A stretch of 64,000 nucleotides of DNA from RGIG3701 sp031553595 (GCA_031553595.1 JAVBLI010000005.1:1-64000), one strand, 5' to 3'; shown: positions 53,929 through 63,834, counted from the stretch's first letter. Notes: generated by a model from the sequence alone, not told the origin. Program-made: numbers and translations.

Positions 53929-56925
53929 TCATTTCGGCGCGGCCAGCAGGGGGGCGATTTTCTCGCGGAACGCTTCCAGTTCTTCTTCCTGCCGCGGGCT
54001 GAATGAACCGATTCGGTGGGCGTACGTGTCCATCCAGACGGCCAGGGCGTAACGCTCCGCGGGGGTAAGACGCACGCCGAAATGCGGGGTTTCGCCGGAG
54101 AAAATTTTCATCAGGCCGCTTTTCAGCGCCGGAGCGTCCCCAGCCACCGAGCGGTCTTTTTCGTAAACCAGATGGAAAAGTTCCCGGCCGTTCCAGTCCA
54201 GCAGCTGCACGTAAGAATCATCTTCGAGGCGGAGTGAAAAATCGCGGGCCGCTTTCTTTTGCGCGGTGGTCAGCGGGTTTCCGGAAAGATCTGAAACGCC
54301 CGAAACATCCGAAAACGGCGCGTGACACTCCACGCAGCGGCGGTCGAGAATCGGCTGCACGAGCCGGTCATAACGCAGCGGCCAGCTCCCGTCCGGATCC
54401 GGCGAAATGCGTGACGGGTCTCGCAAAAACGCTTCCGCAAGTTTCGCGCTCTCCGGCGGCGCGCTCTCCCGCGACTCATGGCAGCCCACGCAACTGATGT
54501 TTTGCCCGGGCTGCACGTACGTCAGTGACCGCATGGTCTGCAGGGCGTAACCATCTTCGTTTAGGGCCTGAAAGAACACAGACACGCCCGCCGGGACACG
54601 GAAAAATGCGGAGCCGTCCGCCTCTACTGGCACGGTCCCCAGCACGGCCTTCCCCGTGTCCTCCGCCGAAACGCCCAGCACCGGCGCGTTCATGTGCGGC
54701 TGCACTTTCGGCAGCACTGCGACGATTCTCAGGCGTTTTACCTCGCCGCGCATCTCCGCCGGGAGCCCCGCGTGCGCGTCCTGCACGAAGAACGTGCCGC
54801 CCAACTGCGTTTCATCCTCCACCAGGTCCGGCAACACCGCCGGCACCTCGCGCGGCCGCAGCGGAATGGGGTACGCCGACGTGATTTCCGGGTCACGGAA
54901 CAGCAGCGTAAGGTTTCCGAAAACGTCATACACATAAATCCCGCCCGCATTTCCCGGATTCCGCGGATCCGCCAGGCCTGTCATGCAGGAGTGCGGCGGA
55001 AGCGGTTTATCATTCCACGAGCACAGAAAAAAAGTCTCGGAAAGCGGCCAGGGATTCGCGTAATAATGCCCCACGTTCCGCTCCGTTTCCGGGAACGGCA
55101 CTTCCGGCGTGACGCGCTCCAGCGGCTCATCCCCTTCCGTGCCGCGCGTGCGGTCAAGCACGGCCAGCGAGCCGCCGGTGATGGAGTGGTGGGCCGTGGC
55201 GGTGAACACCATTTTCCGGGACGCCGGAATCTGCACGGCCTCAAAAACCACCTGAGGACGCACGGTGTAATTTCCGTAAACGAGATTCGGGAACGTGCCG
55301 TCCGGATTCGTGGCCCAGAGGCTCATGAAATGGCCGTTAAAACGGTCGATGTAATCCCAGCGGGCGTAAAAAATTCGGCCGTCACGCGCGACCGTGGGCG
55401 TCCACTCAAAATTTTCGAAAGCCGAGACGGCGCGGATACGTTCTCCGTCCGCGTTCATGCGGTGCAGCGTGAAAACGGACACGGGGCGAAAATTATCCCC
55501 GCCGCAGCGCACGAAACTCTCCGCCGCGCACGCGTCCACTTCCGTGGCCTGAGCGCTTTCGCGCCCCGCCTGAATGGATGTGCCTTTTCGGGTGGAGAGA
55601 AAAATCACGTCTCCGCCCGGCAGATACCGCGGGCTGAAGTCATTATAATAGCCGCGCGTCAGCTGCCGCACCGCGGTGCCGTCCGTGTTCATCTCGAAAA
55701 CGTGATAAAACGAATCTTCCGGCATGCTCTGCCGCTGCGTTTTATCCGGCGTGTCCGCCACCTCCGGGTAATATTTACAGAACGCGAACAGAATCCGCTT
55801 TCCGTCATAAGAAAGTTCCGGCGTGTCAAAATTCCCCTCTGGAAACGCCTCCGTCAGGCACCGAATTTTCGGCGTCCGCGTGCGAAAGTCCCGCAGGACG
55901 AAAATCCCGCCGCCCGGCCGCGACCACCATCCGAGATGCTGATCCGAAACATGCGGGAACATGGTGGTCTGCCGCTTCACGAAAAGGATTTCTTCCACGC
56001 CGTTCAGCAGCGGATTTTTGAAAGTCATCCGCCGCACGGCTTCATGAATGGCGAAGAGCGTTTCCTCCGGCGGCGTTTTCACCTGGGTGTTATTTTTCGT
56101 CACCGCCACATGAAGCGCAATTCGGATCATTTCCATCTCCGCCGAAACATCCACGCCCTGTGCCGTCAGCGTCTCCGCAAGTTTTACCGCACGCCGGGCG
56201 TGTTCCGCCACTTCCCGGACTGTCACATCCGGTGTGTGCCCCAAAATTTCCGCGGCCTTGGACCACTCACTGGCGGAACTCTGCGTGGCCGGCTTCCCCC
56301 GCGCGACGTTTTTCTCCGATTCACCGTCCCCGGAATTTTCCCGCGAGAAAATTTCCACCTCATCCAGATGCAGGTACACCGTACCGTCCAGCGAAAGCCG
56401 CACGTATCGCGCCGGCACGCCGTTCAGCGGAATTTCCAGCGGTTTTCCGCCCGCCGCGCCGCCGAAAAGCGTACCGTCATGGCGGTAAATCTCCCGCCAA
56501 GCTTCCTCCGCCGTGTTTCGCACGGCCACCCGGATGTGATTATTCCGCTCACCACACGAATCCCCGCGGTTCCAGAGCACGATTTTCGTCAGTGGAAACA
56601 CCTGGCCGAGATCCACGGCCCACCACGGATCCGCTTCCATGGCCGTGTGAAAGCCAAATGTTCCGTCCTTCACGCCGTCCACCGCCCCCGCCGCGTCCGC
56701 TTCCGGCGTAACGCCCGCGCCCACGCCGTTTTCCACCGAAAATCGCAATTTTCGCTGCGAGAGAAAATCCGCCCGCACCATCTCCCGGTACGCCTCCGCC
56801 GAGAGCGTTTTCCACTCACCGGGAGATTTCCCCTCCCCATGCACATCCTCCGCACACACCGCGCGCGGCGAAATCACCAGCATTCCAAGAAAAAACACAA
56901 AAATCGGCAGGCGGCGGGGAAACAT
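53929..56925 (-). CDS. Hydrazine-synthase-alpha-like exported protein with two haem c motifs
   Basis: 998 residues. Signal peptide (MFPRRLPIFVFFLGMLVISPRAVCAED), an F5/8-type-C-like discoidin domain (about 60-195, ending YVRLSLDGTVYLHLDEVEIF), a TolB-like propeller (CLTEAFPEGNFDTPELSYDGKRILFAF, FSPRYLPGGDVIFLSTRKG), an HzsA-like middle domain (VLGTVPVEADGSAFFRVPAGVSVFFQALNEDGYALQTM) and a C-terminal cytochrome c part with CVGCH (812-816) and CVECH (864-868). Anammox hydrazine synthase alpha has this propeller plus two-haem arrangement, but homologues occur in many non-anammox planctomycetes, so hydrazine synthesis is not implied; a periplasmic oxidoreductase is. The ATG follows AGAGG at 8 bp. 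Confidence 0.85.
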   Translation of the reverse strand: MFPRRLPIFVFFLGMLVISPRAVCAEDVHGEGKSPGEWKTLSAEAYREMVRADFLSQRKLRFSVENGVGAGVTPEADAAGAVDGVKDGTFGFHTAMEADPWWAVDLGQVFPLTKIVLWNRGDSCGERNNHIRVAVRNTAEEAWREIYRHDGTLFGGAAGGKPLEIPLNGVPARYVRLSLDGTVYLHLDEVEIFSRENSGDGESEKNVARGKPATQSSASEWSKAAEILGHTPDVTVREVAEHARRAVKLAETLTAQGVDVSAEMEMIRIALHVAVTKNNTQVKTPPEETLFAIHEAVRRMTFKNPLLNGVEEILFVKRQTTMFPHVSDQHLGWWSRPGGGIFVLRDFRTRTPKIRCLTEAFPEGNFDTPELSYDGKRILFAFCKYYPEVADTPDKTQRQSMPEDSFYHVFEMNTDGTAVRQLTRGYYNDFSPRYLPGGDVIFLSTRKGTSIQAGRESAQATEVDACAAESFVRCGGDNFRPVSVFTLHRMNADGERIRAVSAFENFEWTPTVARDGRIFYARWDYIDRFNGHFMSLWATNPDGTFPNLVYGNYTVRPQVVFEAVQIPASRKMVFTATAHHSITGGSLAVLDRTRGTEGDEPLERVTPEVPFPETERNVGHYYANPWPLSETFFLCSWNDKPLPPHSCMTGLADPRNPGNAGGIYVYDVFGNLTLLFRDPEITSAYPIPLRPREVPAVLPDLVEDETQLGGTFFVQDAHAGLPAEMRGEVKRLRIVAVLPKVQPHMNAPVLGVSAEDTGKAVLGTVPVEADGSAFFRVPAGVSVFFQALNEDGYALQTMRSLTYVQPGQNISCVGCHESRESAPPESAKLAEAFLRDPSRISPDPDGSWPLRYDRLVQPILDRRCVECHAPFSDVSGVSDLSGNPLTTAQKKAARDFSLRLEDDSYVQLLDWNGRELFHLVYEKDRSVAGDAPALKSGLMKIFSGETPHFGVRLTPAERYALAVWMDTYAHRIGSFSPRQEEELEAFREKIAPLLAAPK

Positions 56926-56937
56926 CACATTCACCTC

Positions 56938-56970
56938 TTCCTTAATTTCTCATTCCTAATTCCTCATTTT
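56938..56970 (-). repeat. GAATGAG/GAATTAG heptamers at the SDR gene end
   Basis: On the minus strand AAAATGA, GGAATTA, GGAATGA, GAAATTA follow each other; the first TGA is the stop codon of the SDR gene. The array then runs into the Shine-Dalgarno site of the HzsA-like gene. Confidence 0.7.
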
Positions 56971-57902
56971 ATCCCAAACGCCGCTTTATACGCGTCCGCG
57001 ATTTCCGGGTGATACGCGAAATTAATGCCCTCTTCATCATGCGGAAGCTCCAGGGCGTCCATGTCATGCAGGAGCGAAACGATTTCCTCTTTCGGCGAGA
57101 CACGCGGTGGCACATCCCTGGAAAGCGGCGTCAGCCAGGCGTTCAGCGTGTGCCCGCCGTCCACCAACAGGTCTACGCCCGTCACGTAATCCGCGGCTTT
57201 TGACGCCAGAAACACCACCGGTCCGTAAAGATCCTCCGGCCTCTGCATGTGCCCCAGCGGCGTCAGTGCGCGAATACGTTCCCGCACTTCGACCGGCGTG
57301 CTGGCATGCATGGGCGAAAGAATATAACTGGGCGAAATGCAATTCACGTTAATATTAAACCGGCCCCACTCGGCCGCCAGCATCCGCGTCATCTCCACCA
57401 CGCCGCCTTTCGAGGCGTTATAAGAAGCGTTACAATTCGCGATCCGCGCGGACATGCTCGCGGTGTTAATGATTTTTCCTTCACAGGGCGTCTGCTTCAT
57501 CATCTGCCGGGCCGCCGCGGTGGCGCAGAGCCACATGCCCGTGAGATTCACGTCCAGCACTTTCTGCCACGATTCCAGCGGGTAATCCTCATCCCCGCCG
57601 AGGATGCCGATTCCGGCGTTATTCACGGAAATGTCCAAGCGGCCGAACTCCGCCACGACTTGCGCGACCATAGCCTCCACCTGCTCTTTTTTCGTCACGT
57701 CACAGTGAATGAAAATGCTCCGCCGCCCCATTTTCCGGATTTCCGCGGCCGTTTTTTCGCCCGTGCGATCATCGATATCCACCACCGCCACATCCGCCCC
57801 GGCTTCCGCCAGCGCCACCGCGTACCCACGCCCGATTCCCACGGACGCACCCGTTACGAAAGCCGTTTTTCCGGTCAGGTCAAATAAAGAAGGAACGCTC
57901 AT
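56964..57902 (-). CDS. Short-chain dehydrogenase/reductase
   Basis: NAD(P)-dependent oxidoreductase of the classical SDR family. 312 residues: TGASVGIG (17-24), NNAG (94-97), Ser149, Tyr161 and Lys165 (YNASK) of the catalytic set, then NVNCISPSYILSPMH. At about 40 residues beyond a standard 250-270-residue SDR, the C-terminus has an extension (SRDVPPRVSPKEEIVSLLHDMDALELPHDEEG). CAGGAG is 8 bp before the ATG. Upstream of the HzsA-like gene and divergent from the FAD oxidoreductase. Substrate unknown; sugar alcohols are usual for such proteins. Confidence 0.92.
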   Translation of the reverse strand: MSVPSLFDLTGKTAFVTGASVGIGRGYAVALAEAGADVAVVDIDDRTGEKTAAEIRKMGRRSIFIHCDVTKKEQVEAMVAQVVAEFGRLDISVNNAGIGILGGDEDYPLESWQKVLDVNLTGMWLCATAAARQMMKQTPCEGKIINTASMSARIANCNASYNASKGGVVEMTRMLAAEWGRFNINVNCISPSYILSPMHASTPVEVRERIRALTPLGHMQRPEDLYGPVVFLASKAADYVTGVDLLVDGGHTLNAWLTPLSRDVPPRVSPKEEIVSLLHDMDALELPHDEEGINFAYHPEIADAYKAAFGIK

Positions 57903-58096
57903 GAAAAAATCTCCTGCAAAAAAAGCTGAATGAATGTGGTCAAAAAACACACGGATCACAAAAAATCACGCCATCTTCCGCCAATTATCCCTGAAAATCC
58001 GGTGAATTTCAAGCGTTTTGAGTGAAAATACTGGTATTTTTTGCGAAAACGTGATAAATTGAGAGTGTCACAGATAAAAATGAAAGATGAAACATC

Positions 58097-60073
58097 ATGC
58101 AAAAACACGTTCACACCCTGATCGTCGGCTCCGGGGCCGCAGGGCTTTCGGCGGCGGTACATCTGAAACGGCTGGGCGTTTCGGACATCCTGATCGCCAC
58201 AGAGTCCCTCGCCGGCGGCACGTCCATAAACACCGGCAGTGACAAGCAGACGTATTATAAAATGGCGTGCTGCGGGGCGCAGGCGGATAGTGTGCGGGAT
58301 ATGGCGGAGACGTATTTCGCGGGCGGCTCCATGCACGGAGACCTGGCGCTGGCGGAGGCGGCCGGCTCGCTGCGGGCCTTCATGAATCTCGTGGAGCTGG
58401 GCGTGCCCTTTCCGCGGGACGAGTACGGCCAGTTCGCCGGGTATAAAACGGATCATGACCCCCGGCAGCGCGCCACATCCTGCGGGCCATATACCTCGCG
58501 CGAAATGTGCCGGGCGCTCATCCGTGAAGCGCGGCGGCTCGAAATCCCCGTGCAAGAAGGGTTTTTCATCCGTGAGCTGCTGACGGAAAACCTGGTGTCT
58601 GAAGAAAGCATCCCCTCGCAAAAACGTGTCACCGGGGCGGTTTTCGCGGACGTAAACGGTGTGTGGCACACGGTTTATGCGAAAAACACCGTCTTCGCAG
58701 TCGGCGGGCCGGGCGGGCTGTATAAAACGTCCGTGTACCCGAAAGTGCATCTGGGCGCAATCGGCGTGGCGCTGTGTGCGGGTGCGGTGGCGCAAAATCT
58801 CCCGGAATCCCAGTTCGGACTGGCCTCCACCGCCTTCCGCTGGAACGTTTCCGGCACATACATGCAGTGCGTCCCGCGGTTCCTAAGTACCGCCGCGGAC
58901 GGCACTTCCGACGTGCGAGAATTTTTCATGGAACATGCCGCCACCGAAAAAATTTCGCCCGGGGAGCTGCATTCTCTCATTTTTTTGAAGGGGTATCAGT
59001 GGCCGTTCGACGCGCGGAAAATCCGTGACCCGCACACCGCCGCGCCGCTTTCGTCCATGCTCGACATTTGGGTTTACGAGGAAACCGTTTTACGTAACCG
59101 CCGTATTTTCCTCGACTTCCGTCAAAATCCGGAACACTTTCAGCCGGAAAAGCTTTCGGCGGAAGCGCGGGCGTATCTGAAAAATTCTGGCGCATTCACA
59201 CTCCCCACACCCCTTGCGCGACTGGAAAAAATGAATCCTGACGCGATTCGGCTTTACGTCGATCACGGAATTTTTCTGGAATGCGAGCCGCTGGAAATCG
59301 CGGTCTGTGCCCAGCATAATAACGGCGGACTGGCGGCCGACCATCACTGGCAGTCCGTGAATCTGCGGAACTTTTTCCCCGTGGGCGAGGTGAACGGCTC
59401 TCACGGCGTGACGCGTCCGGGCGGCTCGGCACTAAACGCCGGGCAGGTGGGTGCCCTCCGCGCGGCGGAGTTCATCGCGCGAAATGCCGCGAAAGATCTT
59501 TCGCAGAATGTTTCTATTACGGAAACGGCTGACATTCAAGAAACGCCGGGAGTGGCGGAGAGTCAAGAAACCGCAAGAGGCGACTGGCGTGCGCAGCGAG
59601 ACGCGTTTCAGCGGCGGATGAGCCGTGCGGGGGCGTTTATTCGGCGGAAATCGGATGTGGAGAATGCGATTTCCGAGACGCGGCAACTGCTGCGGAAAAC
59701 GCCGCCGGACGCCGCTGACCGGGAGACGCACCGAAACGCGTACCTTCTGACGGCCCAGCTTTTAACCCTGGACGCCATCCGCTTTCAGCTCGCCAGCGGC
59801 GTGGGCAGCCGGGGCGGAGCCGTGGTGCTGGCGGACGAAAAATCGGAAGCCGTTCAGAACGCGGCGCATGAAATTTTTCTGAACGGCCAGCCGGTGCGGA
59901 TTCTCCCGGAAGACCCGGAATTCCGCCGCCGCGTGCTGGAAAGCTGGCTGGACGCCGCCGGAAATCCCCATCACCGCTGGGTGCCCCGCCGCGAAATTCC
60001 GGAGCCGGACACGTGGTTCGAAAACGTCTGGGCGAAGTTTAATGCGGAATGCGAAATGCGGAATGCGAAATGA
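58097..60073 (+). CDS. FAD-dependent oxidoreductase (fumarate reductase/aspartate oxidase-like)
   Basis: 658 residues. GSGAAG (11-16) is the FAD loop, followed by ESLAGGTSINTGSDKQTYYK and, later, AQHNNGGLAADHHW and PVGEVNGSHGVTRPGGSALNAGQVGALRAAEF, the layout of the flavoprotein subunit of fumarate reductase and L-aspartate oxidase. No N-terminal FMN-binding domain and no export signal. The C-terminal 170 residues are helical and poorly conserved. Divergent from the SDR with a short spacer. The last residues (ECEMRNAK) and the TGA come from GCGGAATGCGAAATG-type heptamers. Substrate unknown. Confidence 0.86.
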   Translation: MQKHVHTLIVGSGAAGLSAAVHLKRLGVSDILIATESLAGGTSINTGSDKQTYYKMACCGAQADSVRDMAETYFAGGSMHGDLALAEAAGSLRAFMNLVELGVPFPRDEYGQFAGYKTDHDPRQRATSCGPYTSREMCRALIREARRLEIPVQEGFFIRELLTENLVSEESIPSQKRVTGAVFADVNGVWHTVYAKNTVFAVGGPGGLYKTSVYPKVHLGAIGVALCAGAVAQNLPESQFGLASTAFRWNVSGTYMQCVPRFLSTAADGTSDVREFFMEHAATEKISPGELHSLIFLKGYQWPFDARKIRDPHTAAPLSSMLDIWVYEETVLRNRRIFLDFRQNPEHFQPEKLSAEARAYLKNSGAFTLPTPLARLEKMNPDAIRLYVDHGIFLECEPLEIAVCAQHNNGGLAADHHWQSVNLRNFFPVGEVNGSHGVTRPGGSALNAGQVGALRAAEFIARNAAKDLSQNVSITETADIQETPGVAESQETARGDWRAQRDAFQRRMSRAGAFIRRKSDVENAISETRQLLRKTPPDAADRETHRNAYLLTAQLLTLDAIRFQLASGVGSRGGAVVLADEKSEAVQNAAHEIFLNGQPVRILPEDPEFRRRVLESWLDAAGNPHHRWVPRREIPEPDTWFENVWAKFNAECEMRNAK

Positions 60074-60143
60074 GGTGTCATTTCAGAAGGCACTTAATAC
60101 CACGCCAGCAATTTCTCATCCCTCATTCCTAATTCTTAATTTT
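60040..60143. repeat. Inverted pair of heptamer arrays between convergent genes
   Basis: Plus strand: TAATGCG, GAATGCG, AAATGCG, GAATGCG, AAATGAG, encoding the tail of the FAD oxidoreductase. Minus strand: AAAAATTAAGAATTAGGAAT and following units, starting at the TGA of the RND pump gene. Confidence 0.75.
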
Positions 60144-63100
60144 TCAAATCTCTTCCCGTGTTTCGACTTTCGTTTTTCCCAGCGCGTCCAGCACGAGGCT
60201 GAACAGTAGCGGCACGACGATCAGCGTGAAGAGGGTGGAGACGGCCAGGCCGCCGAGCACGACGGAGCCCAGTCCGCGGTAAAGTTCGCTGCCCGCGCCG
60301 GGAGAAAGCACCAGCGGGAGCATGCCGAAAATGCTGGTGCCGGTGGTCATGAAAATGGGCCGCATGCGAGTGCGGACGGACTCGCAGATCGCCTCTTTCG
60401 GCGGCATGGGCTCGATCACGTCCTCCGCGCTTTCCCCGAAACCTCGCATGAAGTTCAGCGCCTGGTGCACGATCAGGATCGCGTTATTGACGACGATGCC
60501 GATGAGGATGATGAATCCCAGCATGGTCAGTACGTCCAACTGCTGCGACGGGTCCGCGGCATGCACCATGGCCAGGCCGATAAACCCGCCCACCGCCGCC
60601 ATGGGCACACTGAAAAGAATCACCAGCGGATAAATGAAATTCTCGAACAGGGCCGACATCAGCAGGTACGTGATCAAAAGCGCGAGGAAAAATCGGCTCA
60701 GGGCGATACTGTAAAATGAGCGCCAGTTGAAGCCGTCCCACTTTCCCATCATGGCGGTGCGTACCTGCGTGAGGCGATCCGAGTTCCCGGAAAACCGCAG
60801 CGTGATGCCCTGCAGCATTTCGCCGGCGTCCTGGCACGCGTCCACCTGCTGCTGAATGAGTTTCTCCGCATCCTCCAGCGCCATGGCCATCGGCGGCCTC
60901 ACCGTCAGCGTGATCGACCGCTGCTGCTCGATCCGCTGAATCTGCTGCGTGGAATTCGCCTTCTCCTCCTCCAGGAGCGTACCGACGGGGAGAATGGCGT
61001 AACTTCCGTTTTCATTCTTCACGGCCAGCGGAAGATCCTTAAACGTTTGCGGCGAAACCTCGATCGCCGGGTCGCGGACGATCATCATGTCGATGTTCAG
61101 ACCATCAAAATTAAAATCGCCGACATATGCCCCGTCGATCAGCGCCCGGCTGGCGACGGCGAGGTCCGAAATGCTCAGGCCGAGGTCTTTGGCGCGAATC
61201 TGATCCACATTCAGGCGGATTTCCGGCCCGGCTTCATCAAAATTCCGCGGACTGGACTCGACCGCCATGCGGCTGAAGACGTCCCGCAAGCGTTCCTGCA
61301 AAAATCCCGCGCTGATGCGAAGACGGTCGATATCCTCGCCGAACATCTCCACCTGCACCGAATTCGAGCTGGCCCCGCGTCCGAAAATAGAGGACTGGGC
61401 CGGGTTTCCGGTCGCGCCGGGAATTTCGCTCATGGCGTCCGCCAGCACGGTGACCACTGGCCGCACATTTTCCGGCTCGTCGCTGACCGCCATCATAAAC
61501 ACGGAGTCCGTCATCGCGACGAAGAAGAATTCCTTCAGCCCGGGGATGTGCGCGTACTGCTCACCGGTCTGAAAATCCCGTAGTGGGGGCAGGGCGGCTT
61601 TTTTCTCCGGCGAACCGGCCGCCTCCCAGTACGGACGCACGGAATCCTCGAGGCGGCGCCCGATTTTGTAATTTTGCATGGCCGAGTAACTTGGCGGGGC
61701 GACGAGACTGCCGCGGACGAAGTTTTTATTGCCGTTCGGGAGGTAACTGGCCGGCGGCATGAGGTAAACGCTCAGGCCCAGCGAGCCGGCGGTGATCACG
61801 GCCACGATCATCAGCCGTACCCACACCCCCGCAATCGACCGCGTCATGAGCGTCATGAGCATTTTCGAAAAGCTGTCGCGCACCCAGGCCGTCAGCGGCG
61901 CAAGCCCCGCGAGATTGTCGAAAAATTTCATCACGACACTCGTGGATTCTTTGTGCGGCCGCAAAATATACGCGCACGCCACCGGAATGACCGTCACCGA
62001 AACCACCAGCGAAAGCGTTACCGACGCGCAAATCGCCAGCGCCAGATCATAAAACAGCTGCCCGGCCTCCTCCCGAATCGTCAGCACCGGGGCGAACACC
62101 GCGACCGTCGTCAGGGTGGAGGAAAGCACCGCGCCCCACACTTCTTTCGTGCCGTTATAAGACGCCCGGAGGATGGACTCGCCCATGGCCAGGTGACGGT
62201 CGATGTTTTCCAGCACGACGATCGCGTTATCCACGACCATGCCCACCGCGAAACTCAGCCCGGCCAGCGAAATGACGTTCAGATTCCGCCCGGCCAGCCA
62301 CATCACGACGAATGTGCCGATGACGGAGATGGGGATGGCCAGCGCGATGATGATCGTCGGCCGCGGACTGCGCAGAAACAGCAGCAGACAGAGAATCGCC
62401 AGCAGCCCGCCGGTTTTCAGGTTATCCGTCACCAGCGAAATGGCGTTACGGATGTACCCGGAATCCTCGTACGAGATGTGCATTTTCAGGCCGTACCGGT
62501 CATTTTTATACTGCTTCAGCAGACCGCCGGAGCCGTTCAGTTCTTCCACTCGCTTCTTCACTTCATCCACGATTCGCAGTACGTTCGCGCCCGTCTCTCG
62601 CTTCACGAAGACGGACATGCTCGTGGTGCCTCGGCTCTGGTTGAAGTACGTCATCTTCTCCAGCACCAGCTCGACCTTCGCCACGTCCTTGACGCGGATG
62701 GGCACGCCGTTCTGGTCGCGCTTGATGACGGTTTCCTTCAGCGGCTCCAGCGAGCGGTACTGGCCGAGGATACGGAAACGCGTGTCGAGCCGGCCGCCGG
62801 TCATGTCTCCCGCCGACTCGTTCACGTTATCCGACCGCAGCGCGTTACGCAGCTCCACGGGCGAAATTTCCCGCTGCGCGAGCTTATACGGATCGAAACG
62901 CACCTCCACCTGATGCACCCGCCCGCCCCGCAAATCCACCTCCGCCACACCTTCGATGCGCTCCAGTGGCGGCTTCACATAACGGTCCGCGAAATCGTAA
63001 AATTCCGCCACCTGAAACGTTGGATCCGACGACTGCAAAAGCATGTACACCACGGCCTCATCACTGGCCGAGTCCTGCATGCGGATGACCGGGCGATCCA

Positions 63101-63464
63101 CGTTTTCCGGGTAACTGGGCACCTCGTTCAACTGGTTCGACACATCCTGGATGGCCCGCGATTTATCCGTTCCGACGTTAAATTCCAGATTGATGAAGCC
63201 ACGCCCCAGCCGCGCGGTGGACGTCATTTTCCACAGCCCCTGGAGCGATTTCAGCTTTTCTTCCTGCTCCAGAATGATGGATTCCTCGATTTCCTCCGGA
63301 CTTCGGCCACTCCAACTCGTGGAGACCGTGATCAGCGGGCGGTCGACATCTGGCGTCAACTGAATCGGAATCTGATCCAGCGCAATCACGCCGAAAAGCA
63401 GGGTCAGGATTACCCCCACGACGACTTTCGCGGGGTTTTGGATGGAAAATTTAATGAAATCCAT
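60144..63464 (-). CDS. Efflux RND transporter permease (AcrB/HAE1 type)
   Basis: Proton-driven trimeric pump of the inner membrane. About 1106 residues with the standard two-fold layout: first helix after MDFIKFSIQNPAKVVVGVILTLLFGV, porter domain motif SWSGRSPEEIEESIILEQEEKLKSLQG, helices with LAGLSFAVGMVVDNAIVVLENIDRHL (the Asp of the proton relay), and the second-half counterpart MLGFIILIGIVVNNAILIVHQAL. The adaptor (MFP) and outer-membrane partners are not adjacent. The chosen ATG begins the family N-terminus, but no Shine-Dalgarno site precedes it. Its substrate cannot be told. Confidence 0.92.
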   Translation of the reverse strand: MDFIKFSIQNPAKVVVGVILTLLFGVIALDQIPIQLTPDVDRPLITVSTSWSGRSPEEIEESIILEQEEKLKSLQGLWKMTSTARLGRGFINLEFNVGTDKSRAIQDVSNQLNEVPSYPENVDRPVIRMQDSASDEAVVYMLLQSSDPTFQVAEFYDFADRYVKPPLERIEGVAEVDLRGGRVHQVEVRFDPYKLAQREISPVELRNALRSDNVNESAGDMTGGRLDTRFRILGQYRSLEPLKETVIKRDQNGVPIRVKDVAKVELVLEKMTYFNQSRGTTSMSVFVKRETGANVLRIVDEVKKRVEELNGSGGLLKQYKNDRYGLKMHISYEDSGYIRNAISLVTDNLKTGGLLAILCLLLFLRSPRPTIIIALAIPISVIGTFVVMWLAGRNLNVISLAGLSFAVGMVVDNAIVVLENIDRHLAMGESILRASYNGTKEVWGAVLSSTLTTVAVFAPVLTIREEAGQLFYDLALAICASVTLSLVVSVTVIPVACAYILRPHKESTSVVMKFFDNLAGLAPLTAWVRDSFSKMLMTLMTRSIAGVWVRLMIVAVITAGSLGLSVYLMPPASYLPNGNKNFVRGSLVAPPSYSAMQNYKIGRRLEDSVRPYWEAAGSPEKKAALPPLRDFQTGEQYAHIPGLKEFFFVAMTDSVFMMAVSDEPENVRPVVTVLADAMSEIPGATGNPAQSSIFGRGASSNSVQVEMFGEDIDRLRISAGFLQERLRDVFSRMAVESSPRNFDEAGPEIRLNVDQIRAKDLGLSISDLAVASRALIDGAYVGDFNFDGLNIDMMIVRDPAIEVSPQTFKDLPLAVKNENGSYAILPVGTLLEEEKANSTQQIQRIEQQRSITLTVRPPMAMALEDAEKLIQQQVDACQDAGEMLQGITLRFSGNSDRLTQVRTAMMGKWDGFNWRSFYSIALSRFFLALLITYLLMSALFENFIYPLVILFSVPMAAVGGFIGLAMVHAADPSQQLDVLTMLGFIILIGIVVNNAILIVHQALNFMRGFGESAEDVIEPMPPKEAICESVRTRMRPIFMTTGTSIFGMLPLVLSPGAGSELYRGLGSVVLGGLAVSTLFTLIVVPLLFSLVLDALGKTKVETREEI

Positions 63465-63522
63465 AAGGCAGGCGGGAATTGGAGTGTGTGACGCGTTTAA
63501 AGCATCTATCAATTTAATTTTT

Positions 63523-63650
63523 CACAAGAACAGCAGCCGGGAGCGGAGCGTTAGCGCAGAGACCGGATAAAAGTGTGGAAAACCACGGTTATTCTATCCG
63601 GTCTCTGCGCGTCACTGCGTTCCGCTTCGCTCCCGGCTACTGTTCTTGTG
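63523..63650. repeat. Near-perfect 128-bp palindrome
   Basis: The arms 63523-63550 and 63623-63650 are complementary at 26 of 28 positions (CACAAGAACAG and AGCCGGGAGCG blocks). Inside, GCGCAGAGACCGGATA pairs perfectly with TATCCGGTCTCTGCGC. It shares arm ends, the ACCGGAT core and the CTGCAT flank with the element at 53801. It lies in the spacer between the RND pump and the Tat-exported protein. Confidence 0.85.
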
Positions 63651-63834
63651 ACTGCATCAATTTTGGATGTGCTCTAGCGTCATAATCGGGGAAAACCCCA
63701 AAGTACATTCGTGTATTTTATCAGAGATTCCGCCCGATGACAAGCCGCGTGCGATTTTTTTGGTGGCGAATCGCTCGTAAAATTACGCGTAAATCGCAAA
63801 ATCCAAAAAATCGCCACAAAATTCCCCCATTCGC

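Noticed and set aside
53929..56925. Evidence for anammox metabolism
   Set aside because: Only one HzsA-like gene is present. No hzsB/C, hdh or hao-like multihaem genes are near, and such homologues are common in non-anammox planctomycetes.
54694..57012. 772-codon plus-strand frame opposite the HzsA-like gene
   Set aside because: The Arg/His-rich translation mirrors codon bias of the real gene, which has haem motifs and a signal peptide.
61674..63491. 605-codon plus-strand frame opposite the RND pump
   Set aside because: Antisense artefact; the pump is complete and conserved on the minus strand.
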